From assembly GCA_030448085.1 (NCBI GenBank), contig JAUJNU010000014.1, positions 1-31,173 on the forward strand: DNA of 31,173 nucleotides. Direction: 5' to 3'. Under the pieces are notes generated by a model. That model worked only from the letters and a program-made list of their open reading frames with translations. It was not told the DNA's origin and searched no databases. The translations under genes and the position numbers were made by a program. This document shows positions 1-7,146 of the stretch, piece by piece (positions within the stretch are counted from its first letter, which is position 1; the number at the start of each line of letters is the position of its first letter). The stretch is from Actinomycetota bacterium (GTDB taxonomy: Bacteria; Actinomycetota; UBA4738; CADDZG01; WHSQ01).

Positions 1-18
1 ACTTCGGGAGGAGACAAC

Positions 19-564
19 ATGAAGCAAGCAAGCAGGGACCGCGGCGCCGTCATCTGGTTCACGGGACTGTCGGGGTCGGGCAAGACCACGATCGCCCACG
101 TGGTCGAGGAGAAGCTTCTGGACGCCGGGGTGCCCGTCGAGATCCTCGACGGTGATGTCGTGCGCGAGAACCTCTCGAAGGGCCTCGGCTTCTCGAAGGA
201 GGACCGTGACACGAACATCCGTCGCATCGGTTTCGTCGCTCACCTCCTTCAGCGGAACGGCGTCTTCGTCATCACCGCAGCGATCTCTCCTTACCGCGCC
301 ATCCGCCAGGAAGCACGGGACATGATCAAGGACTTCGTCGAGGTCTATGCCGACGCTCCGCTCGAGGTTTGCGAGGAGCGCGACACGAAGGGCCTGTACG
401 CCAAAGCTCGCGCCGGCGAGATCAAGGGCTTCACCGGGATCGATGACCCATACGAGGCTCCCGAGTCTGCCGAGGTCGTGTGCCACACCGACACCGAGAA
501 CGTCGACGAGTCGGCGCAGAAAGTCATCGACAAGCTCGTCGAGTTGAAGTTCATCGAGGTCTAG
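19..564 (+). CDS. cysC: Adenylylsulfate kinase (APS kinase)
   Basis: Phosphorylates adenosine 5'-phosphosulfate with ATP to give PAPS, the second step of cytoplasmic sulfate activation. The 181-residue protein is the usual single-domain length. The P-loop GLSGSGKT lies at residues 16-23, followed by the family blocks [37 protein letters not shown] and [17 protein letters not shown]. The ATG is preceded by a strong GGGAGGAG ribosome site starting near base 6. Only 18 bases lie upstream in the window, so whether sulfate adenylyltransferase genes precede it cannot be seen. The PHP gene starts 10 bases after the stop, consistent with co-transcription. The reading frame is intact and family assignment is very secure. 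Confidence 0.96.
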   Translation: MKQASRDRGAVIWFTGLSGSGKTTIAHVVEEKLLDAGVPVEILDGDVVRENLSKGLGFSKEDRDTNIRRIGFVAHLLQRNGVFVITAAISPYRAIRQEARDMIKDFVEVYADAPLEVCEERDTKGLYAKARAGEIKGFTGIDDPYEAPESAEVVCHTDTENVDESAQKVIDKLVELKFIEV

Positions 565-574
565 TACCGAACCC

Positions 575-1465
575 TTGATAGACCTTCACTCCCATTCCAC
601 GGTTTCCGACGGAGGGGACTCTCCCCGAGAGCTCGTAACCAAAGCGGCGGCAGCGGGCCTCGATGCCCTCGCGCTGACGGACCACGACAACGACGCGGGG
701 TGCGCCGACGCGATCCAAGCCGGGCGCGAGCTCGACGTCGAAGTGGTGCCGGGCGTCGAGATCTCGTGCGATGTCGAGGATCTGAAGGAGCTGGGGTTCG
801 AGCCCACCGGCCGACCCACGATGCACCTGCTCGGATACTTCATCCCTCAGGAGGACAACAGCCTGTCGGCTGCGCTCGCCGATCTGCAGTACCACCGGGC
901 GAACCGCAACCGCATCATCGTTGACCGCCTGAACGAGCTCGGGATCCCGACCACGTTCGAGGAGGTCGAGGCCGAGGCGGGGGGGCCGGGGGCGCAGATC
1001 GGCAGGCCGCATTTCGCCGCCGTTTTGGTCCGGCACGGCGCGGTGCCGGACTACCAGAGCGCGTTCGACGACTACCTGGCCAAAGGAGCCAAGGCCTACA
1101 TCGGGAGAAAGCTTCTGAAGCCCGTGGAGGCCGTCGAGCTGATGGTGGGCGCAGGCGTCGTTCCCGTGCTCGCTCACCCCTTCACGCTTCAGCTGCCTAT
1201 CGAGGAGCTGGAGCGGTTCATCGGTCCTCTCGTGGACGCAGGTCTAAAAGGGATCGAGGGCTATCACGGTGACCTTCCGGAGGTCCAGCAGGAGCCGTAC
1301 CGGGCCCTCGGGCACAGGTTCGGTCTGATCGTGTCGGGTGGCAGCGACTACCACGGCGACATGCGCCCCGACAGGGGACTGCCCGGAGGCAAGCACGGCG
1401 TGACCGTTCCCCCCGAAGTGCTCGAACAGCTCAGATCCGCCGCCACGGACCTGAAGGCGAGCTAA
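575..1465 (+). CDS. PHP-domain phosphoesterase (TrpH/YciV, RNase AM-like)
   Basis: A 296-residue metal-dependent phosphoesterase of the PHP superfamily. Metal-binding motifs are visible: HSHSTVSDGG at residues 5-14, LTDHDN near 36-41, an internal HLLGYF, AHPF near 208, and SDYHGD near the C-terminus. Characterised relatives of this length hydrolyse 3',5'-nucleoside bisphosphates or act as a 5'-to-3' exoribonuclease; which one applies here cannot be told from sequence. The start is TTG, chosen because the PHP motif begins five codons in, as in relatives; there is no strong ribosome site. It lies between cysC and a GNAT gene. A nucleoside bisphosphatase beside cysC would fit recycling of PAP, the by-product of PAPS use, but that link is inference. 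Confidence 0.88.
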   Translation: MIDLHSHSTVSDGGDSPRELVTKAAAAGLDALALTDHDNDAGCADAIQAGRELDVEVVPGVEISCDVEDLKELGFEPTGRPTMHLLGYFIPQEDNSLSAALADLQYHRANRNRIIVDRLNELGIPTTFEEVEAEAGGPGAQIGRPHFAAVLVRHGAVPDYQSAFDDYLAKGAKAYIGRKLLKPVEAVELMVGAGVVPVLAHPFTLQLPIEELERFIGPLVDAGLKGIEGYHGDLPEVQQEPYRALGHRFGLIVSGGSDYHGDMRPDRGLPGGKHGVTVPPEVLEQLRSAATDLKAS

Positions 1466-1471
1466 CGCCCC

Positions 1472-1897
1472 ATGTTCATCACACGGGCCAGCCGTCACGA
1501 CAAAGCCGATGTTCAGGAGATGTGGGAGGCCGAGGGCTTCGCACACTCCGACGTGAGCGAAGGCAAGATCTTCATCGCGAGGGACGGCAAGGTCGTCGGG
1601 ACCACGAGGATGATCGAAGTGGCCCCGCAGGTCGTGATCGTCGACGACGTCGTGGTCCGCACCGATCGGCGCGAAGAGGGGATCGGGCGGGGGCTGATGC
1701 AGGCCGCCATGAACAGCATCGGCGGCAAGCTCTACCTCTGCTGCCACGGGGAAAGGGTCGGGTTCTATTCGTACTTCGGATTCACCGAGCTGCCGAAGGA
1801 AGAGCTACCGGAGGCCGTGTCTGGGTACTTCACCAAGAGGGGCCACCTCGACCCTCCCGAGGATCACCCCCACCACCACTTCCTCACGGCCCGTTAG
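1472..1897 (+). CDS. GNAT family N-acetyltransferase
   Basis: A 141-residue single-domain GNAT protein. The acetyl-CoA pyrophosphate-binding motif A is the segment DDVVVRTDRREEGIGRGLM (about residues 53-71), with the R-R-x-x-G-I-G-R-G signature, followed by a motif-B-like strand and YSYFGFTELP, the usual phenylalanine-rich C-terminal element. Start ATG lies 7 bases after the PHP stop, so it is probably translated from the same message. The C-terminus is histidine-rich (DHPHHHF), which could bind metal or be incidental. The acceptor substrate cannot be predicted; amino acid, small amine and protein N-terminus acetylation are all possible. Confidence 0.85.
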   Translation: MFITRASRHDKADVQEMWEAEGFAHSDVSEGKIFIARDGKVVGTTRMIEVAPQVVIVDDVVVRTDRREEGIGRGLMQAAMNSIGGKLYLCCHGERVGFYSYFGFTELPKEELPEAVSGYFTKRGHLDPPEDHPHHHFLTAR

Positions 1898-1945
1898 GCA
1901 AAGCCGGCTCCTCCGGTCCGCCGGGCGCCCCCTAGGCCCTCGCCG

Positions 1946-2797
1946 CTAGCCGTTGGGGTAGGCGAAGCTGTTCACCGCGCTCTCCACCAACTCTCTCCAC
2001 GCCTCATCTGAGAAATGGGCGGCGGGGGAGGACTCCGCCGTGATCGCGATGCTTTGGCCGTCCGAGCGGATACCGAGCCAGTAGGTACCGAAGATCTCCG
2101 CCGTCGACTGGGAGTCGACATACAGGGCCTCGTACCCGGCGGAGCCCAGGCTGACGAGGTCCCCGAAAGGCTCCTGGAGCTCCACTTCGGAGACCGTGCT
2201 TTGCGTGTAGTACTCCGGGTCGACGAAGTTGTCGATCGTGAGCGGGATCAGGGCCTCGGCGTTCCGTAGCTCCTCGTCCAGGTTCAACACCTGGGCTGCC
2301 TTGACGAAGGCCCAGTCTCCCTGGCCATTCATGAAGTAGACCCCTTTGCCGTCACCGCTCTCCCCGTAGGCCTCCCATGGAGGGGGCAGCGAGACCTCGA
2401 TGGTGCCGTTCACCAGGTAGGTGGGGGAGGAGGTGACTCCGCCAGTCGAAGAGGGAGACGGTGTGGGCGCGGAAGGAGAGGAAGATGCCGAGGCCGACGG
2501 AGCCGGGGCCGAGGGGGAGGGCGCCGTCGACGGGGCTACAGAGGGCACGGCCGAAGGAGTGGCCGTGGCGGACGGGGTGACTTGAGGCAGAGCCGAGCGT
2601 GGTTGGAAGGACGGGGCGGGACCGCTTCCCTGATCGCCGAGGGACGACCCTTGGAGCGCCGGTCGCTCGCCCTCGGGAACCAGAGCCCCCGCCAACATCC
2701 CCGCCCCACCCAGGGCGCCGATGCCCAGGAGGACCGTGGCGATGACCTTCGTGCGACTCGAGCGGTAGAACCGCGGGTGCGCCTCTGAGCTCAACAA
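1946..2797 (-). CDS. Membrane-anchored secreted protein with Ser/Pro/Ala/Thr-rich stalk
   Basis: I do not recognise the family. The 283-residue product has a short basic N-terminus, one hydrophobic segment (about residues 18-42, TKVIATVLLGIGALGGAG...), then a low-complexity stalk of Ser, Pro, Ala and Thr to about residue 125, then a globular C-terminal domain of about 155 residues (from TYLVNGTIEVSLPPPWEAY). This is the layout of an extracytoplasmic domain held off the membrane by a wall-spanning linker. The globular part begins like domains that score a surface lipoprotein or stress-response fold, but no motif is decisive. Two TTG codons in a row follow GGGGAGG; the second, at 2794, has the better spacing. 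A consensus-like promoter lies about 50 bases upstream on the same strand. Confidence 0.72.
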   Translation of the reverse strand: MLSSEAHPRFYRSSRTKVIATVLLGIGALGGAGMLAGALVPEGERPALQGSSLGDQGSGPAPSFQPRSALPQVTPSATATPSAVPSVAPSTAPSPSAPAPSASASSSPSAPTPSPSSTGGVTSSPTYLVNGTIEVSLPPPWEAYGESGDGKGVYFMNGQGDWAFVKAAQVLNLDEELRNAEALIPLTIDNFVDPEYYTQSTVSEVELQEPFGDLVSLGSAGYEALYVDSQSTAEIFGTYWLGIRSDGQSIAITAESSPAAHFSDEAWRELVESAVNSFAYPNG

Positions 2798-2816
2798 GAA
2801 CCTCCCCGTTGCCCCT

Positions 2817-2835
2817 GAAGCGGTGAGGCCGCTTC
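2817..2835 (-). other. Hairpin in 5' leader of the stalk protein gene
   Basis: A perfect 7-base inverted repeat, GAAGCGG and CCGCTTC around a 5-base loop, lies between the predicted promoter (2846-2873) and the TTG start at 2797. It would form near the 5' end of the message. It may stabilise the transcript, or may simply be a chance repeat in GC-rich DNA. Confidence 0.3.
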
Positions 2836-2845
2836 CGTGAGGGTC

Positions 2846-2873
2846 ATTGTGAGTCCCGGGAAGCCCCTGTCAA
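2846..2873 (-). promoter_or_regulatory. Sigma70-type promoter for the stalk protein gene
   Basis: Reading the minus strand, a perfect TTGACA (2873-2868) is followed after 16 bases by CACAAT (2851-2846), a four-of-six match to TATAAT. Transcription would begin near 2839, giving a leader of about 40 bases to the TTG start. It is one of only two places in the window where a canonical -35 and a -10 element coincide at proper spacing. Confidence 0.5.
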
Positions 2874-2946
2874 GGTAGGAGGGGGTTGATCTTCGAACGC
2901 GGCCCTTCGTCTCCTACTTCCGCGTGGCGCAGGGAGTAGGCGGTGG

Positions 2947-3549
2947 CTAGGCGCAGCCCCAGGCGCTGGCTTGGCCCCCGGCGATCATCCGAGCCGCGGT
3001 CCGGCTTTGTGCGACCGGGTCCCAGATCGAGCCGTAGCCGTTCGCGGCCCACGTGGGCTCCGCGAACTGGAACAACCCGTAGTAGCCGGCAGGGTTGTAG
3101 GCGTTGGGGTTGAGCCCGGACTCGCAGCTGGCGATCGATAGGAGCCAGGACGGGTCGACCCCGTACTCGGCCGCGGCCGCCTGGATTATCCCGGATATCG
3201 AGCCTGCTGGAGCGGCGGGGGGTGCCGGGGGAGCTACCTCGGCTACCTCGGGGGTCGGTTCTGCGACCGGGGTGGGTGTCGGCGTGGGGGAAGGGGTCGG
3301 GTCCGGGCGCTCGGCGAAGACCTGGCGGCGGAACTTGAGAGCGGAGGCGGCGCTCTCGCTAGTCTCGATGCCCCCCGACACCTTCACGTTCGCGTTCGAG
3401 CCGGTTAGCTTGCGCAGGGCATCGAAGCCGAGGTTCGTCCCCGGGATGCCACCGGCGGCTGCGAGCATCGTCGAGAGGCAGACCACCAGCAGCATCCTCT
3501 GGCGGCGCCTCTTGCGTCTGAGCCGCGTCGAGAAATGCAAAGTGTCCAT
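2947..3549 (-). CDS. Secreted lytic transglycosylase / Rpf-like protein
   Basis: A 200-residue secreted peptidoglycan-cleaving protein. The N-terminus has a strongly basic stretch (RLRRKRRRQR) followed by a hydrophobic signal/anchor segment (MLLVVCLSTMLAAAGG, about residues 19-34). A proline/threonine-rich linker (about 95-130) leads to a compact SLT/Rpf-type domain with IASCESGLNPNAYN, GYYGLFQF and a terminal SAWGCA. The glutamate of SCESG is the expected catalytic acid, and the two cysteines match the disulfide pair of Rpf domains. The start at 3549 was chosen over an upstream in-frame start at 3630 because GGAGG lies 10 bases before it and the signal segment then begins correctly. The protein probably remodels cell wall during growth or division. 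Confidence 0.82.
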   Translation of the reverse strand: MDTLHFSTRLRRKRRRQRMLLVVCLSTMLAAAGGIPGTNLGFDALRKLTGSNANVKVSGGIETSESAASALKFRRQVFAERPDPTPSPTPTPTPVAEPTPEVAEVAPPAPPAAPAGSISGIIQAAAAEYGVDPSWLLSIASCESGLNPNAYNPAGYYGLFQFAEPTWAANGYGSIWDPVAQSRTAARMIAGGQASAWGCA

Positions 3550-3635
3550 TACGGCATAACCTCCGTCGATCCGCGAAATCCGGCGCTGTGGCCGGTGCCG
3601 CCCGTACCATCCTGCTGAGGCCACGGGCATCCGTG

Positions 3636-3657
3636 GTTCACATGTGAATATGTGAAC
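3636..3657. promoter_or_regulatory. Palindromic putative operator in a divergent intergenic region
   Basis: Arms GTTCACAT and ATGTGAAC are perfect inverted repeats separated by 6 bases. Within them, TTCACATGTGAA (3637-3648) is itself a 12-base palindrome. The element sits between the divergently transcribed transglycosylase gene (start 3549) and gmd (start 3747). It is strikingly AT-rich against its surroundings. It has the size and symmetry of a binding site for a dimeric helix-turn-helix repressor such as a GntR- or TetR-type protein. No regulator gene is adjacent. Confidence 0.5.
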
Positions 3658-3733
3658 TCTTCGTTCGTCTCTGAGGGAGAGTACGCCATCGCGCCGTCCA
3701 TCTCCTGCCCGGCCCCCATGGCCCTTTCCCGCT

Positions 3734-3739
3734 TATCCT
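3734..3739 (+). promoter_or_regulatory. -10 element of a possible leaderless gmd transcript
   Basis: TATCCT ends 7 bases before the gmd ATG and no Shine-Dalgarno sequence is present. A start site at the A of the ATG would be at normal distance from this hexamer. No clear -35 is seen. Confidence 0.35.
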
Positions 3740-3746
3740 GACCTGC

Positions 3747-4772
3747 ATGAAGAAAGCCCTCGTCACAGGCGTAACCGGGCAGGACGGCTCCTATCTGGCC
3801 GAGCTCCTGCTCCGCAAGGACTACGAGGTCCACGGGCTCATCCGCAGGGCCAGCTCTTTCAACACCCAGCGCCTCGACGACATCTACAGGGACCCTCACG
3901 AGTCCGGGGTCCGCTTCTTCATGCACTACGGGGACCTCTCCGACTCGGGCTCTCTCGTGAACCTCATCCGCAACCTCGAGCCCGACGAGATCTATCACCT
4001 GGGGGCTCAGACGCACGTGAAGGTCTCCTTCGAGATCCCCGAGTACACATCGGACGCGACGGGCATGGGGACGGTCCGGATGCTCGAGGCGATCAGGGCC
4101 TCGGGGATCGCCACCCGCTTCTACCAGGCCTCCTCGTCCGAGATGTTCGGGGCGGCCCCCCCGCCCCAGAGCGAGGCGACCCCCTTCCACCCCCGCAGCC
4201 CGTATGGGGTGGCCAAGGTCTTCGCCCACTGGATGACCGTCAACTACAGGGAGGCCCATGGCCTCTTCGCCTGCAACGGGATCCTCTTCAACCACGAGAG
4301 CGAGCGTCGGGGCGAGACCTTCGTCACGAGGAAGATCACGAGGGCCGTGGCCCGAATAAAGGCGGGCCTGCAGGACAAGCTCTACCTCGGCAACCTCGAC
4401 GCGCTGAGGGACTGGGGCTACGCGCCCGAGTACGTGGAGGCGATGTGGCGGATGCTCCAGCAGGACGAGCCGCAGGACTACGTGATCGCCACCGGAGACG
4501 CGCACACGCCGAGGGAGTTCGCCCAGAGGGCGTTCGCGAGGGTGGGTCTCGACTGGGAGCAGCACGTCGAGGTCGATCCGAAATATTACCGACCGGCAGA
4601 GGTTGATTACCTTCTAGGGGACGCCTCCAAAGCGAAGCGCGAGCTGGGGTGGGCGCCCTCGACGGGGTTCGAGCAGCTCGTCGACATCATGGTGGACGCA
4701 GACGTCGCCAGGCTCGAGGATGAGTTGGCCGGTCGGCTGGTGAGCCAGGATAGGGACCACTCCGGATGGTAG
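3747..4772 (+). CDS. gmd: GDP-mannose 4,6-dehydratase
   Basis: Converts GDP-D-mannose to GDP-4-keto-6-deoxy-D-mannose, the precursor of GDP-fucose, GDP-rhamnose and related sugars for envelope glycans. The 341-residue protein is a typical extended short-chain dehydrogenase: the nucleotide-binding loop [10 protein letters not shown] (residues 8-17), [21 protein letters not shown], the catalytic SSSEMFG, YGVAK with Tyr153 and Lys157, [18 protein letters not shown], and [13 protein letters not shown] near the C-terminus. All are family hallmarks, so assignment is secure. The next enzyme in the pathway (fucose synthase or RMD) is not adjacent; guaB3 follows after 61 bases. The start lacks a ribosome site and may be leaderless. 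Confidence 0.95.
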   Translation: MKKALVTGVTGQDGSYLAELLLRKDYEVHGLIRRASSFNTQRLDDIYRDPHESGVRFFMHYGDLSDSGSLVNLIRNLEPDEIYHLGAQTHVKVSFEIPEYTSDATGMGTVRMLEAIRASGIATRFYQASSSEMFGAAPPPQSEATPFHPRSPYGVAKVFAHWMTVNYREAHGLFACNGILFNHESERRGETFVTRKITRAVARIKAGLQDKLYLGNLDALRDWGYAPEYVEAMWRMLQQDEPQDYVIATGDAHTPREFAQRAFARVGLDWEQHVEVDPKYYRPAEVDYLLGDASKAKRELGWAPSTGFEQLVDIMVDADVARLEDELAGRLVSQDRDHSGW

Positions 4773-4833
4773 AAAAGTCGTAGACGTTCTTAGGTAACGC
4801 CGCTCGGATGAGCCGCAGGAAGGAGAGGCCCCC

Positions 4834-5994
4834 TTGGAGATCGAGATCGGGATCGGCAAGTCCGGTCGGAGGGCCTACGGGTTCGACGACGTAGCCATCG
4901 TTCCCTCCCGGCGCACCCGCGACCCCGACGACGTCGACATCTCCTGGGAGATCGACGCGTTCAAGTTCGAGCTTCCCCTCATGGCCTCCGCCATGGACGG
5001 GGTGGTCTCCGTGCGCAGCGCGATCGAGATCGGCCGGCTCGGGGGCCTCGCGGTCCTGAACCTCGAAGGCGTGCAGTGCCGGTACGAGGACGCCGACGAC
5101 GTGTTGGCTGAGATCGCCCAGCTGCCGGACGACAAGGCGACGATAAGGATGCAGGAGCTCTACAAGGAGCCGGTGAAGGAAGAGCTCATCTACAAGCGCA
5201 TCCGCGAGATCAAGGAAGCGGGCGTCATCGCGTCGGCTTCTCTCACGCCTCAGAAGGTCGAGCAGTACCACAAGACCGCTCTCGAGGCCGAGTTGGACGT
5301 CCTCGTCATCCAGGGGACCGTCGTGTCTGCCGAGCACGTCTCAACCCGCACCGAGCCCCTCAACCTCAAGCGCTTCATCTCCACCTACGAGCTGCCGGTG
5401 ATCGTGGGCGGCTGCGCCTCCTACTCGACCGCACTCCACCTGATGCGCACGGGCGCAGTGGCGGTTCTCGTTGGTGTGGGGCCGGGCCAGGCCTGCACCA
5501 CGCGGGGTGTCCTCGGAGTGGGGGTTCCCCAGGCGACGGCGATCGCCGATGCGGCTGGGGCTCGCATCCGTCACCTCGACGAGACCGGCCGTTACTGCCA
5601 CGTCATAGCCGACGGGGGCATGAGGACGGGGGGCGACATAGCCAAGGCGATCGCATGTGGAGCGGACGCCGTGATGGTCGGCTCGCCTCTGGCCACGGCC
5701 GAGGAGGCTCCCGGGCGCGGCTACCACTGGGGGATGGCGACCTTCCACCCGACCCTTCCCCGGGGCGCCCGGGTCAAGACCTCGACCCTCGGAACGCTCG
5801 AGCAGGTGCTTACCGGCCCGGCGCACGAGAACGATGGGCGTCTGAACCTCTTCGGGGCTCTCCGGACGAGCCTCGCCACCTGCGGTTACGCCAACATCAA
5901 GGAGTTCCAGAAGGCTGAGGTCATGGTGGCTCCCTCGCTGAAGACCGAGGGGAAGTCGCTCCAGACCTCCCAGCGGATAGGCATGGGGGCCTAA
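4834..5994 (+). CDS. guaB3: GuaB3 family IMP dehydrogenase-related protein
   Basis: A 386-residue TIM-barrel enzyme of the IMPDH/GMP reductase superfamily, of the GuaB3 type common in Actinomycetota. N-terminal [21 protein letters not shown], the [11 protein letters not shown] block, and the active-site loop [18 protein letters not shown] (candidate catalytic Cys221) are visible, followed by [25 protein letters not shown]. There is no room for a CBS pair. Older annotation calls such proteins IMP dehydrogenase-like; work on a cyanobacterial GuaB3 indicates GMP reductase activity, so I would not assume IMP oxidation. The TTG start has AAGGAGAG six bases upstream. It is separated from guaA by about 2 kb here, whereas these genes are often closer. 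Confidence 0.92.
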   Translation: MEIEIGIGKSGRRAYGFDDVAIVPSRRTRDPDDVDISWEIDAFKFELPLMASAMDGVVSVRSAIEIGRLGGLAVLNLEGVQCRYEDADDVLAEIAQLPDDKATIRMQELYKEPVKEELIYKRIREIKEAGVIASASLTPQKVEQYHKTALEAELDVLVIQGTVVSAEHVSTRTEPLNLKRFISTYELPVIVGGCASYSTALHLMRTGAVAVLVGVGPGQACTTRGVLGVGVPQATAIADAAGARIRHLDETGRYCHVIADGGMRTGGDIAKAIACGADAVMVGSPLATAEEAPGRGYHWGMATFHPTLPRGARVKTSTLGTLEQVLTGPAHENDGRLNLFGALRTSLATCGYANIKEFQKAEVMVAPSLKTEGKSLQTSQRIGMGA

Positions 5995-6020
5995 GCGCCG
6001 TCGGTTCGACCCGCCTAAGA

Positions 6021-6042
6021 GGGCCCGGCTTCGGCCCGGCCC
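6021..6042 (+). terminator. Stable UUCG-loop hairpin downstream of guaB3
   Basis: A GC-rich stem of nine positions with one mismatch closes on a TTCG loop with a C-G closing pair, the exceptionally stable tetraloop form. It begins 27 bases after the guaB3 stop. There is no T-run, so it may act as a factor-dependent or actinobacterial-style terminator or as a 3' end protector. Confidence 0.55.
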
Positions 6043-6343
6043 TTCGCGCGTCCCTCTGTCGTTGTTGTCGAGCCGCGCCAGGAAATCGGCCCCGGGGCCA
6101 CCTTCCTGGCGCGGAAGGAAGCGGCGGTAGCGAGGGCCGCCACCTACGAATCGTAAGTCCAGAGCCCGCAAACTGCCGCAAAAGCGGGGCGGCGGTTAAC
6201 TTTCTTAATCAGTCAGAAGATTCTCCTGAAGTAACCTATGCAAAACGCCCTTGAGGCCTTGGAAGTGTTTGACGAGGCAGGGGAGTGGTGCTACAGTAAG
6301 CAACGTCAATCGGTAGCAACAATTTAGGAAATAGGTGGTCAAG
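6043..6343. other. Non-coding interval between guaB3 and the 43-aa ORF
   Basis: I see no convincing gene here on either strand. The first half is GC-rich spacer. From about 6195 composition changes abruptly to AT-rich sequence with short A/T runs. The only structure I can support is the promoter at 6269-6297. The AT-rich segment has the character of a regulatory region and stands out in a window of about 65% GC. Confidence 0.5.
6269..6297 (+). promoter_or_regulatory. Sigma70-type promoter upstream of the 43-aa ORF
   Basis: TTGACG (6269-6274, five of six consensus) and TACAGT (6292-6297, four of six) are separated by exactly 17 bases in an AT-rich context. Transcription would start near 6304, about 40 bases before the small ORF at 6344, and could continue into the Lrp/AsnC gene. 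Confidence 0.55.
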
Positions 6344-6475
6344 ATGGTAGAAGGGTTAGCATTCTTAGGCGGTCTCGTAAGCTTCGAGATCCTGGCAGTA
6401 AGGTTCGGTGTCTCCAGCAAGGACGGCAGCGACTGGTCCAACAATCTCGACTCGAGGGAGATGCACGATCACTAG
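6344..6475 (+). CDS. Small protein, 43 residues, hydrophobic N-terminal half
   Basis: An unlisted short reading frame with good support: ATG with AGGTGG six bases upstream, a promoter at proper distance, and a product with sensible organisation. A hydrophobic half (LAFLGGLVSFEILAV) is followed by RFGVSSKDGSDW and a polar, acidic/His tail ending MHDH. The piece RFG-x-SS/DSR-DG-x-DW resembles a motif I recall from small proteins of Gram-positive bacteria and Chloroflexota, but I cannot confirm it by search. It is probably a small membrane-associated protein. The function is unknown. It lies 50 bases before the Lrp/AsnC gene, so the two may share a transcript. Confidence 0.6.
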   Translation: MVEGLAFLGGLVSFEILAVRFGVSSKDGSDWSNNLDSREMHDH

Positions 6476-6525
6476 CACGAAGACGTACCTGTCGGTCGGT
6501 TGGTCCGAGAAGGCCCGGTAGCGAT

Positions 6526-7083
6526 ATGCCCGCCGAGCTCGATCGGATCGACCGACAGATCCTTGCCCTCCTTCGCAAGGACGGACGCATGTCCCATTCC
6601 ACGATCGCGAAAGAAGTGGGCCTCTCGGGTCCCGCGATCCACGAACGGGTTAGGAAGCTCGAGCAGCGAGGGGTCATAACGGGCTACACGGCCGTGCTCG
6701 ACCCCGAGGCCATGGACCGCTCTCACGCCGCCTTCGCCCTCGTGACTCTCTCCGAGGGGAGCGAGTACGCGAACGACGACACGATCGTCGAGCGGATCTG
6801 CGCCGAGCCCGACGTCCTCGAGTTCCATCGGGTCGCCGGTCAGGACTGCTACCTCGTCAAGATCCGCACCGCAACGAACAAGGACCTCGAGCAGCTGCTT
6901 CGCAGGATCCGCTCGATAGCGGCGTCGCCCGCAGCCGCACGACGATCGTCCTCTCTACCGAGCTCGAGTGCCCGAGCATCGAGGTACCGACCGAGGACAA
7001 GCCCCGCCTCCGGAGGCCGGTTAGAAACACACCTGGTGGGCGCTCGCTGCGCTCGCCGATTTCTTCCGCCTAGTGTGTGGTGA
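6526..7083 (+). CDS. Lrp/AsnC family transcriptional regulator, C-terminus frameshifted
   Basis: An amino-acid-responsive style regulator. Residues 1-60 hold the winged helix-turn-helix (ELDRIDRQILALLRKDGRMS, then GLSGPAIHERVRKLEQRGVITGYTA), followed by the RAM/AsnC ligand-binding domain (EPDVLEFHRVAGQDCYLVKIRT). After IRSIA near residue 132 the sequenced frame turns into low-complexity Ser/Arg. Adding one G to the GG at about 6920-6922 restores the family-like GVARSRTTIVLSTELECPSI and a stop at 7071-7073. So the true product is about 180 residues, and the break looks like a contracted GGG run. Its target may include itself or neighbours, which is not shown by sequence. Confidence 0.85.
   Translation: MPAELDRIDRQILALLRKDGRMSHSTIAKEVGLSGPAIHERVRKLEQRGVITGYTAVLDPEAMDRSHAAFALVTLSEGSEYANDDTIVERICAEPDVLEFHRVAGQDCYLVKIRTATNKDLEQLLRRIRSIAASPAAARRSSSLPSSSARASRYRPRTSPASGGRLETHLVGARCARRFLPPSVW
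7042..7060 (+). repeat. 19-base direct repeat, copy 1
   Basis: The 19-mer beginning GCTCGCTGCGCTCGC and ending CGAT occurs here and again at 7113-7131. This copy lies in the last codons of the repaired Lrp frame. The core resembles GC-rich dispersed repeats common in actinobacterial intergenic DNA. Confidence 0.6.
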
Positions 7084-7112
7084 CCGGATCCGGCGCCGAA
7101 GTCCGGCTAGGT

Positions 7113-7131
7113 GCTCGCTGCGCTCGCCGAT
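7113..7131 (+). repeat. 19-base direct repeat, copy 2
   Basis: An exact second copy of the 19-mer at 7042-7060, 71 bases downstream. It sits just ahead of the methyltransferase start at 7147 and argues against using the GTG at 7111 as that gene's start. Confidence 0.6.
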
Positions 7132-7134
7132 GGT

Positions 7135-7140
7135 TACCAT
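7135..7140 (+). promoter_or_regulatory. -10 element of a possible leaderless methyltransferase transcript
   Basis: TACCAT ends six bases before the ATG at 7147, with no ribosome site between. It matches the spacing seen before gmd, guaA, purN and the M3 peptidase gene. Confidence 0.3.
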
Positions 7141-7146
7141 GCCCCG

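Noticed and set aside
1900..1945. A terminator between the GNAT gene and the convergent stalk protein gene
   Set aside because: GC-rich short inverted repeats are present but weak, with a long loop and no T-run.
3550..3746. A cyclic-di-AMP riboswitch ahead of the Rpf-like gene, as seen in some actinobacteria
   Set aside because: The leader is short and I see none of the conserved structure; only the palindrome is supportable.
4687..5337. Long antisense frame overlapping gmd and guaB3
   Set aside because: No motif, and the opposite strand carries secure enzymes; such frames are expected in high-GC DNA.
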